DNA of 11,834 nucleotides from the NCBI GenBank assembly GCA_013362555.1, contig JABFVX010000493.1, positions 1 to 11,834 of the forward strand, given 5' to 3'. The notes beneath the pieces are model-generated. The model was not told the origin of the DNA, made no database searches, and worked only from the letters and a program-made list of their open reading frames with translations. Positions 6,883 to 11,834 of this stretch are shown here, piece by piece. The position numbers and the translations under genes were made by a program. The stretch is from Mycobacteriaceae bacterium. Lineage in GTDB: Bacteria > Actinomycetota > Actinomycetes > Mycobacteriales > Mycobacteriaceae. Within the stretch, counting starts at the first letter, position 1, and each line of letters begins with the position of its first letter.

Positions 6883-7646
6883 CCCGCACCCAGTTCCCGG
6901 CCGGGTTCGTAGGCGGCCGCGCTGGCGGGCAGCGCCCCGGGACGCCCGCTCAGCAGCACCTGCACCGTCCCGTTGCCGGTGCTCGCGCCGCTCCCGCGCG
7001 TGATCTCGTCGATGCGGCGGATCGCCTGCGCAGCGACCGCCTGTGCGCTGTCGAACATCCGCACCCCGGCAGGCAGCGCGGCGGCGATGGCGTCGGCGAC
7101 CAGCGGATAGTGCGTGCAGCCCAACACCACGCCCTGGATTTGCGGCGGGGTTCGGTCGGCGGCGGCGCGGATCGCCGCCCGCACGGCGGCCAGGTCGCCC
7201 GCGTCGATGGCGTCGGCGAGCCCGTGACAGGCCACCCCGACCACGTCGGCGTCGCCGGCGAACCGGGCGATGAGATCGGCCTGGTACGTGCTGGCCGTAG
7301 TGGCGGCGGTGGCCCAGATCGCGAAGCGCTCGCACGCGGCCGCGGCGGGCTTGATGGCGGGGACCGTGCCGACCACCGGCACGGCGGGCCCCAAATCCAC
7401 CCGAACCTGGTCGAGCGCGGTCACGCTCGCGGTGTTGCACGGCAGCACCACCACCTCCGCGCCCTGCCGAACCGCGGTTCGAGCCGCGCCGACCACCCGC
7501 TCGACCACCCAGTCCTCCGGCTTCGGCCCCCACGGCCTGCCGTCCGGGTCGAGCTGCAACAACAGATCCAGGTCAGGCCGCAGTTTCCGCAGCCACGAGG
7601 CGGTGGGAAGCAGCCCGAGCCCGGAATCGATCAGCGCGACGATCAC
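6879..7646 (-). CDS. Glutamate racemase-like (Asp/Glu racemase family), divergent MurI
   Basis: Glutamate racemase interconverts L- and D-glutamate for peptidoglycan through two catalytic cysteines. Both are present in this 255-residue protein: C70 in VVLPCNTAS and C177 in LGCTHYPL, plus the N-terminal D7-S8-G. The fold matches MurI: repeated Rossmann-like halves and VVGTVPAIKPA (91-101). It departs from canonical MurI in two places. The DSGVGGLTV loop reads DSGLGLLPT, and the GD-x4-PYG substrate loop reads QLDPDGRPWG. The usual MurI of this order keeps both, so this may be a paralog acting on another substrate or a moonlighting form. I leave the symbol blank for that reason. The GTG start at 7646 has AGGA about 9 bases upstream. 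It overlaps the AlkD-like gene by 4 bases, giving a racemase-repair operon. Confidence 0.82.
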   Translation of the reverse strand: MIVALIDSGLGLLPTASWLRKLRPDLDLLLQLDPDGRPWGPKPEDWVVERVVGAARTAVRQGAEVVVLPCNTASVTALDQVRVDLGPAVPVVGTVPAIKPAAAACERFAIWATAATTASTYQADLIARFAGDADVVGVACHGLADAIDAGDLAAVRAAIRAAADRTPPQIQGVVLGCTHYPLVADAIAAALPAGVRMFDSAQAVAAQAIRRIDEITRGSGASTGNGTVQVLLSGRPGALPASAAAYEPGRELGAG

Positions 7647-7692
7647 CCGAGAATCCTAGCCGGCTCACCCAAGCCGGTCGCGGGCGGCAATC

Positions 7693-7767
7693 GGTTGCAA
7701 ACCCTCCAGAATGACCCGTGACGTGCAACTAACGCACGTCACGGGTCATTCTGGAGGGTTTGCAACC
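7693..7767. repeat. Palindromic intergenic element, copy 3, longest and perfect (75 bp)
   Basis: Two 34-base arms (7693-7726, 7734-7767) are exact reverse complements around a 7-base spacer AACTAAC. The inner 22 bases of each arm are the family core. The outer 12 bases (GGTTGCAAACCC and its complement) extend it. It lies in the divergent gap between the racemase-like gene and the lipase, where no transcript is expected to end. Partial traces of the outer arms flank the copies at 3761 and 6097, which suggests this is the full-length form. Confidence 0.93.
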
Positions 7768-7842
7768 CAAACCATCCGAGTTCAAACGCGCTCTCGGGCG
7801 GCCGGACGGCGTGTCGACGAGAGGAAAACGGGAGGCTGGACG

Positions 7843-7862
7843 TATAAAACCAACCAGTCGAC
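7843..7862 (+). promoter_or_regulatory. Possible lipase promoter and operator region
   Basis: TATAAA at 7843-7848 is the best -10-like hexamer upstream of the lipase, 34 bases before its ATG. No good -35 is visible. A GTCGAC palindrome follows at 7857-7862 inside AGTCGACT, and another GTCGAC occurs at 7813-7818. These are weak signals, and a regulator is not identified. Confidence 0.3.
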
Positions 7863-7881
7863 TAACTGAGTGGGGATTCTT

Positions 7882-9090
7882 ATGCGCATCGTGGCCCGAG
7901 CCATGCTATCCGTCTTCGCGGGCTGGATCGCGGCGTCCTGTCTGACCGCGGCGGCAGTCCACGCGGTGCCGGTCTACCCGGCCGCCGACCCGGATCCGTT
8001 CTACGCCGCACCGCGCAACCTGTCCGCCCACCGCCCCGGCGACGTGCTGGCCGTCCGGACGATGCCGCCGATCCTGCTGTTTCCGGACACCGTCGTCACG
8101 CTGATCAAGTTCCGGTCGACCAACTCCACCGGCAAGCCCATCGCGGCGACGACCACGGTGCTGACCCCGGGCAACCACGTGTCCGACGGTCCGCTGCTGT
8201 CCTACCAGCACATGATCAACGCGCTGGGCACCCGCTGCGCGGTGTCGCGCGAGCTCTACACCACCGACCCGACGATGGTGATCCGCGAAGCGCCTGCCCT
8301 CAACCTGGTGCTGCGTCGGGGCTGGACCGTGGCGCTGCCCGATCACCTCGGCCCCACCAGCGCGTATGGCGCGGCCCGCCTGGGCGGCCAGATCACGCTG
8401 GACGGGATCCGGGCGGCGCAGCGGCTGTCCGGCCTGGGGCTGACCCACAGTCCGGTAGCGATGGCGGGCTACTCCGGAGGCGGCATGGCCACCGCCTGGG
8501 CGGCAGCCATGGCGCCCCGCTACGCCCCCGAGCTGAACCTGGTGGGCGCGGCCGAGGGCGGTGTGCCGATGAACATGGTGACGATGGTTCGGGCGTTGGG
8601 CTACTCCCCGCACCCGGCGTTCGGCCTTGCGATGGCCGCCGCCATCGGGCTAGAGCGCGAGTACCCCAACCGGCTCCCGGTCAGCGCCCAGCTCAACACG
8701 GCAGGCATGGCCGTGCGGGACCGGATGGCCAACAGCTGCACCAATGAGATCCTCGCGGCGGGCGCAGGTCACAGCGCCATGGAGTTCGCCAAGTCGGCGA
8801 ACCTGGCAGCCGACGCGCAGGCCCGCCGCGTGGTCGAGGAGAACAGCCTCGAACTCTACGACGGCGTGCCGAAAACAGCTGTGTTCGAATGGCATTCGCC
8901 GGTCGATGCCCTGCTGCCGGTCGAGTCGATCATCAACACCATGCACCGCTACTGCCGGGCGGGCACCCGCGTCCACACCGAGCTCGTCCCCAGTCCCGAT
9001 CACCTGACCACCGCGATCCTCGGCCTGCCCGCCGCTACCATCTGGCTCGCCGACCGCTTCGCGGGCCTCCCGGCCCCCAGCACCTGCTAG
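7882..9090 (+). CDS. Secreted LIP-family lipase/esterase
   Basis: This is a secreted alpha/beta-hydrolase of the LIP family (Pfam PF03583), which hydrolyses acylglycerols or other esters outside the cell. The 402-residue protein starts with a signal peptide (R2, R6, hydrophobic to about 26, likely cut after AVHA at 28). The nucleophile is S198 in GYSGGG. The acid is probably D342 in HSPVD, and the histidine is H374 in SPDHLT; their spacing fits the family. C119 and C286, with C358 and C402, could form disulfides. The ATG at 7882 is chosen because GGGG ends 6 bases upstream. The GTG at 7870 in the same frame would put this signal inside the gene. The gene stands alone, divergent from the racemase operon and convergent with terC. 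The substrate is unknown. Confidence 0.9.
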   Translation: MRIVARAMLSVFAGWIAASCLTAAAVHAVPVYPAADPDPFYAAPRNLSAHRPGDVLAVRTMPPILLFPDTVVTLIKFRSTNSTGKPIAATTTVLTPGNHVSDGPLLSYQHMINALGTRCAVSRELYTTDPTMVIREAPALNLVLRRGWTVALPDHLGPTSAYGAARLGGQITLDGIRAAQRLSGLGLTHSPVAMAGYSGGGMATAWAAAMAPRYAPELNLVGAAEGGVPMNMVTMVRALGYSPHPAFGLAMAAAIGLEREYPNRLPVSAQLNTAGMAVRDRMANSCTNEILAAGAGHSAMEFAKSANLAADAQARRVVEENSLELYDGVPKTAVFEWHSPVDALLPVESIINTMHRYCRAGTRVHTELVPSPDHLTTAILGLPAATIWLADRFAGLPAPSTC

Positions 9091-9099
9091 CCGACCTCT

Positions 9100-9154
9100 T
9101 GTCCAGAATGACCCGTGACGTCCGCCGGACGCACGTCACGGGCCATTCTGGACA
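9100..9154. repeat. Palindromic intergenic element, copy 4, possible bidirectional terminator
   Basis: Arms of 22 bases (9100-9121 and 9133-9154) pair with one mismatch around an 11-base spacer. The inner half matches the family core, GTCCAGAATGACCCGTGACG. It fills the 70-base gap between the convergent lipase and terC stops, a natural place for a two-way terminator. There is no T-tract on either side. Confidence 0.9.
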
Positions 9155-9160
9155 GTGGCT

Positions 9161-10141
9161 CTACGGCGATACCGTGTCCGGAGTCGGGGGAATCCCGTTA
9201 GGGGAGCGACGGGTCGCCACCAAACTGGCGACGGTGGTGATCGCGAGGACCGCGACGATGACGGCGAGCGAAACCCAGTTGTTGATCTCCAGCCAGTCCG
9301 GTCCCTTGTCGTACTCGTGCACGGCGTGCAGCATCAGCTTGACGCCGATGAACGCCAGGATCACCGCCAGCCCGTAGGACAGATAGATGAGCTTGTCGGC
9401 CAGCTTGCCGAGCAGGAAGTACAGCTGACGCAGCCCCATCAGCGCGAAAGCGTTCGCCGTGAACACCAGGAACGGCTCCTGCGTGATGCCGAAGATCGCC
9501 GGGATGGAGTCCACCGCGAACAGCAGGTCCGCACTGCCGACCGCCACCACGACCAACAGCAGCGGCGTGGCGAACCGGCGCCCGTCCGCACGCACGGTGA
9601 GCTTGGTGCCCTGGAACTCGTCGGTGATCGGGAACCGGGCTCGCAGCCTCCGCACCAGCGCGTTCTCGTGGTATTCCTCGGTTTCATCCTCGCCGCGGGC
9701 CACTTTCATCGCCGTCCACAGCAGGATCGCGCCGAAGAAGAAGAACACCCACACGAACTTCGCCACCAGCGCCGCCCCGACCGCGATGAAGACGCCGCGC
9801 ATGAGCAGCGCCAGCGCGATGCCGATCAGCAACACCCGGCTCTGGTAAATCGTGGGCACCGCGAACGCGCTGAGAATCACCATGAAGACGAACAGATTGT
9901 CCATCGACAGCGAGTACTCGGTCAGATAACCGGTGAAGAACTGGACGCCATAGTCGTGACCGGCCACCACCCAGACGCCGGTGCCGAAGACGATCGCCGC
10001 CAGCACCGAGAACGCCACCCAGCCGACTGCCTCGCGCGTGCGGACCTCATGCGGCCGCCGGCCGCCGACGGCCAACTCCAGCGCGAACCACCCAGCAAAC
10101 CCCAGCAGGGTGAATATCCACAGCCAACCTGGTACCGACAA
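9161..10141 (-). CDS. TerC-family membrane protein, likely Mn2+ exporter
   Basis: TerC proteins are multi-spanning inner-membrane proteins. Several, such as Alx and MeeF/YceF-type homologs, export Mn2+ or support metalation of secreted enzymes. The 326-residue protein has about eight or nine hydrophobic segments. It carries the paired acidic signatures EYSLSMDNLFVF (E75, D81, N82) and ADLLFAVDSIPA (D205, D211), and GGRRPHEVRTREA after the first helix. The frame opens with a GTG at 10150, but the only good Shine-Dalgarno, GGAGG at 10154-10150, overlaps it. The TTG at 10141 lies 8 bases from that site and gives a normal TerC N-terminus (MSVPGWLWIFTLLG), so I place the start there. A yybP-ykoY riboswitch precedes it, which supports manganese as the substrate. 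The C-terminal tail is polar and proline-rich. Confidence 0.93.
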   Translation of the reverse strand: MSVPGWLWIFTLLGFAGWFALELAVGGRRPHEVRTREAVGWVAFSVLAAIVFGTGVWVVAGHDYGVQFFTGYLTEYSLSMDNLFVFMVILSAFAVPTIYQSRVLLIGIALALLMRGVFIAVGAALVAKFVWVFFFFGAILLWTAMKVARGEDETEEYHENALVRRLRARFPITDEFQGTKLTVRADGRRFATPLLLVVVAVGSADLLFAVDSIPAIFGITQEPFLVFTANAFALMGLRQLYFLLGKLADKLIYLSYGLAVILAFIGVKLMLHAVHEYDKGPDWLEINNWVSLAVIVAVLAITTVASLVATRRSPNGIPPTPDTVSP

Positions 10142-10150
10142 TTCCAACAC

Positions 10151-10182
10151 CTCCGGAGAGTGCGCAGCACTCGACTCCGGAG
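10151..10182 (-). promoter_or_regulatory. Expression-platform hairpin hiding the terC ribosome-binding site
   Basis: On the minus strand CTCCGGA pairs with TCCGGAG, and inside it GAGTGC pairs with GCACTC around a 3-base loop, with GTC bulged. The 3' strand contains the GGAG of the terC Shine-Dalgarno sequence. The 5' strand overlaps the CCTC that closes the upstream aptamer. The two pairings exclude each other, as expected for a translational switch. Confidence 0.75.
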
Positions 10183-10277
10183 GTCTCTTCCGCCGGCGTC
10201 AACAACCGACCGACGACTCCGGGTTCCCGACCATGGGTTCCGTGCTGACGAAGCCGCCGCGAAGGAATACTCCCCTC
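10180..10277 (-). ncRNA. yybP-ykoY manganese riboswitch aptamer upstream of terC
   Basis: The signature loop GGGGAGTA is present on the minus strand, within 10275-10268. The opposite loop with closing stem, GAGACCTC, is at 10187-10180, and GAGG (10277-10274) pairs with CCTC (10183-10180) as stem P1. These two conserved loops meet to bind Mn2+ in the known family. Inner helices include GC-rich segments that can pair, though I did not fold the whole. The gene downstream, terC, is a standard member of the regulon. Ligand binding should stabilise P1, take up CCTC, and free the ribosome-binding site. The length of about 98 bases is typical. Confidence 0.82.
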
Positions 10278-10291
10278 ACGCTTCGATCGTC

Positions 10292-10297
10292 ATCGTA
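10292..10297 (-). promoter_or_regulatory. Candidate -10 box of terC
   Basis: TACGAT on the minus strand lies about 15 bases before the first conserved riboswitch stem, so transcription would begin just before the aptamer. No convincing -35 box is seen. Confidence 0.35.
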
Positions 10298-10358
10298 CCT
10301 GACCCAGGTAACCCGCCGGATACCGGACGGTTAGGACAAATCCCACGCTTCTATTCTT

Positions 10359-10409
10359 TCCAGGATGACCCGTGAAGTGCGTTGGATGCACGTCACGGGT
10401 CATTCTGGA
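10359..10409. repeat. Palindromic intergenic element, copy 5
   Basis: The 22-base arms pair with two mismatches around a 7-base spacer (GTTGGAT). The left arm starts TCCAGGATGACCCGTGAAG. The right arm is the family consensus. The right arm supplies the stop codon (10400-10402) and last codons of the AlkZ-like gene. It lies between that gene and the terC leader, both on the minus strand. Confidence 0.92.
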
Positions 10410-11500
10410 GGTTTCTGGACGACAGTGCGGGCGCGGTCGGGTTCGACGAAGGCCAAGAGGCGGTCGGCCTCGGCGGTGAGCTCGGCGCTTTCGCGGCGGT
10501 TCAGGGCCCGGCTCGGGCGCAGGACCAGCTGGGCCGTGTCGCTCGTGCGCTCTATCCGATAGGTGCCCGCGGCGAATCCGTCGACCAGGAACGGCGCCTC
10601 GTAGGCGCGCAGGTCCGGTTTGTAGACCGAGGTCGCGGGCACGATGCGGGTGCGGTCCTGGTGGGAGAGGAAGACATTGTCGTACCAGCCGAGCAGCCGC
10701 GCGGGCGCGGGCAGGTCCGGGTCGGCCAACTCGGCGTCGGCCAGGTCGTACAGCGTGCGGCCGCGCTCGTCGGTATAGCGGCGCAGCCGGTCGCCGAGAC
10801 TGTCGACATCCGGCTTGAGTCCGGTGAAGCGCGACCACGTCTGCATGTCCATCGTGGAGGCCGGGCCGAACGCCGCCAGATATCGCGCCAACAACTCGGC
10901 GCGCGGATACTCTCGGTCCAGCGCCAGCCCCAGCCAGGGCTCGATCCGCGCCCAACTGGGCCGCTCGTTGTGCCCCCACATCCCGCGCGGCGGAACCTGG
11001 AGCACCGCAAGCTGATACAGCCAAGCCTGCACAACCGCCGCAGGCTTGCGATCCGGCCACAGCCGCGCGGCGTGCGCCCGCAGCTGCGCGGTGGTCACCG
11101 GCTCCGCGCCCACCAACCGCTCGCCGTGGGCGCGCACCTCTTCGGGATCGAGACCGACGGTCTCACCGAAGTAGAAACCCTTGCGGAACGGGACCTTCTC
11201 CAGCTCGGGCTGAATGTGCGGCGCGATGCGCACGGCGTCGCGAGCCGTGACCAAGTGAATTGTGCCGCGCATCAACGTCAGCCGCGCCAAGGACCGGTCC
11301 GACAGTCCCGCCGACACTGCGGCCGGGTCGAATCCCTCGATCCGGTTCCACAGCCCGACGAACGGCGGCAGTACATCCTGCGCCTGCAATCCGACCAGGT
11401 ACTCCACCATGGCGGCCGCCGACGACCGCGACCGCTCCAGCAAGTGCTGGCGCGCCAGCAAGGTCCGATTCAACACCCGGGTGCTGAGCACATCTCCCAC
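10400..11500 (-). CDS. Winged-helix DNA-binding protein of the HTH_42 (AlkZ/YcaQ-like) family, putative DNA glycosylase
   Basis: The 366-residue protein belongs to the HTH_42 family (Pfam PF06224), whose characterised members AlkZ and YcaQ/AlkX are DNA glycosylases that unhook interstrand crosslinks and remove bulky alkyl adducts. The catalytic motif of the AlkZ branch, Q-hydrophobic-Q, is present as Q39-A40-Q41 in VGLQAQDVLPP. Other typical pieces are LTLMRGTIHLVTARDA (74-89) and LLGWYDNVFLSHQDR (267-281), followed by the C-terminal segment YKPDLRAYEAPFLVDGFAAGTY. The GTG at 11500 lacks a clear ribosome-binding site, and a second GTG lies 9 bases further in; the start is uncertain. The protein ends QKPPE, with PPE and the stop encoded in the palindromic element at 10359-10409. 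AlkZ itself is a self-resistance enzyme in an antibiotic cluster; no such cluster is seen here. Glycosylase activity is inferred from the motif. Confidence 0.85.
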   Translation of the reverse strand: MGDVLSTRVLNRTLLARQHLLERSRSSAAAMVEYLVGLQAQDVLPPFVGLWNRIEGFDPAAVSAGLSDRSLARLTLMRGTIHLVTARDAVRIAPHIQPELEKVPFRKGFYFGETVGLDPEEVRAHGERLVGAEPVTTAQLRAHAARLWPDRKPAAVVQAWLYQLAVLQVPPRGMWGHNERPSWARIEPWLGLALDREYPRAELLARYLAAFGPASTMDMQTWSRFTGLKPDVDSLGDRLRRYTDERGRTLYDLADAELADPDLPAPARLLGWYDNVFLSHQDRTRIVPATSVYKPDLRAYEAPFLVDGFAAGTYRIERTSDTAQLVLRPSRALNRRESAELTAEADRLLAFVEPDRARTVVQKPPE

Positions 11501-11527
11501 GACCGCAGCGTACCCGCGCCTGCCCAG

Positions 11528-11576
11528 CCAGAACGACCCGTGACGTGCGACTGACGCACGTCACGGGTCGTTCTGG
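11528..11576. repeat. Palindromic intergenic element, copy 6, perfect arms, downstream of tuf
   Basis: Two perfect 22-base arms (11528-11549, 11555-11576) flank the 5-base spacer ACTGA. This copy has CCAGAACGACCC paired with GGGTCGTTCTGG, so both sides of one base pair differ from the commoner T/A version. It begins 25 bases after the tuf stop, within the short gap before the AlkZ-like gene, where it could end the tuf transcript. Confidence 0.94.
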
Positions 11577-11600
11577 AGCTAGCTGACCGGAGTCAGACCA

Positions 11601-11834
11601 TCACTTGATGATCTTGACCACGCGGCCGGCGCCGACGGTGCGGCCACCCTCGCGGATCGCGAAACGCAGGCCCTCGTCCATGGCGACCGGCTGGATGAGC
11701 TTGACGGTCATCTCGGTGTTGTCGCCCGGCATGACCATCTCGGTGCCCTCGGGGAGGGTCACGACGCCGGTCACGTCCGTGGTGCGGAAGTAGAACTGCG
11801 GGCGGTAGTTGTTGAAGAACGGCGTGTGGCGGCC
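11601..11834 (-). CDS. tuf: Elongation factor Tu, C-terminal 77 residues (5' end outside window)
   Basis: EF-Tu delivers aminoacyl-tRNA to the ribosome as a GTP complex. Only domain 3 is in the window, from GRHTPFFNNYRPQFYFRTTD through TGVVTLPEGTEMVMPGDN to the end GRTVGAGRVVKIIK. This matches the universally conserved C-terminus. Codon use is strongly biased, as expected for a highly expressed gene. The G domain lies past the edge. In related genomes tuf ends the str operon (rpsL-rpsG-fusA-tuf), so those genes probably lie beyond the window; that is inference. Confidence 0.98.
   Translation of the reverse strand, partial: GRHTPFFNNYRPQFYFRTTDVTGVVTLPEGTEMVMPGDNTEMTVKLIQPVAMDEGLRFAIREGGRTVGAGRVVKIIK

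Noticed and set aside
6883..7533. Upstream extension of the AlkD-like frame (464 codons in all)
   Set aside because: It reads the racemase-like gene out of frame and is low-complexity R/G/A-rich; the GTG at 6882 gives a normal AlkD-like length.
9100..9154. Classical rho-independent terminator
   Set aside because: The hairpin is strong, but neither side has the T-run. Termination remains possible, so it is listed as a repeat only.
9155..10375. Plus-strand frame of 406 codons opposite terC and its leader
   Set aside because: It is antisense to TerC, rich in Q, R, H and E with no domain, and runs through the riboswitch and into the palindromic element.
10382..11554. Plus-strand frame of 390 codons opposite the HTH_42 gene
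   Set aside because: It mirrors the real gene and starts and ends in palindromic elements.
3761..11576. CRISPR array made of the repeated palindromes
   Set aside because: Copies are 1.2-2.3 kb apart, are not evenly spaced with short spacers, and no cas genes are present.

Overview
The window is GC-rich actinobacterial DNA. GTG and TTG starts are common and coding bias is strong in the third codon position. The acyl-CoA carboxylase pair, LIP-family secreted lipase, KshB-type reductase, TerC with an upstream Mn2+ riboswitch, and tuf together suggest the Mycobacteriales, most likely Nocardia or a close relative. The genus is inferred from gene content and style only.

Layout. At 1-3114 (minus) is a two-gene operon: the carboxyltransferase (beta) and biotin carboxylase (alpha, cut by the window edge) subunits of a 3-methylcrotonyl-CoA carboxylase-type enzyme for leucine catabolism. 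A divergent TetR regulator lies at 3189-3749, and an inverted repeat in the gap is the likely operator. Next comes a small secreted four-cysteine protein (3946-4296). At 4423-6083 a TetR gene overlaps, by ATGA, a KshB/PaaE-type flavin and [2Fe-2S] reductase gene. At 6139-7646 (minus) a divergent glutamate-racemase-like gene overlaps an AlkD-like DNA glycosylase gene. A secreted LIP-family lipase follows (7882-9090, plus), then a TerC membrane protein (9161-10141, minus) with a yybP-ykoY leader (about 10150-10280). Last come a winged-helix AlkZ-like putative DNA glycosylase (10400-11500, minus) and the 3' end of tuf (11601 to the edge, minus).

The most striking non-coding feature is a family of short palindromic elements with core arm CCAGAAYGACCCGTGACG. 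Six copies lie between 3.76 and 11.58 kb, one at nearly every boundary between transcription units, and none lies inside an operon. The exception in that stretch, the boundary at 4.3 kb, carries an unrelated perfect 68-bp palindrome instead. Two elements supply the stop codon and last residues of neighbouring genes, so the AlkD-like and AlkZ-like proteins share the C-terminal tail KPPE.

The second notable feature is the terC leader. The Mn2+ aptamer's closing stem competes with a hairpin that hides the Shine-Dalgarno sequence. This implies translational control by manganese and moves the terC start to a TTG. No transposase, CRISPR array, tRNA or rRNA was seen, and no non-coding stretch exceeds about 300 bases.
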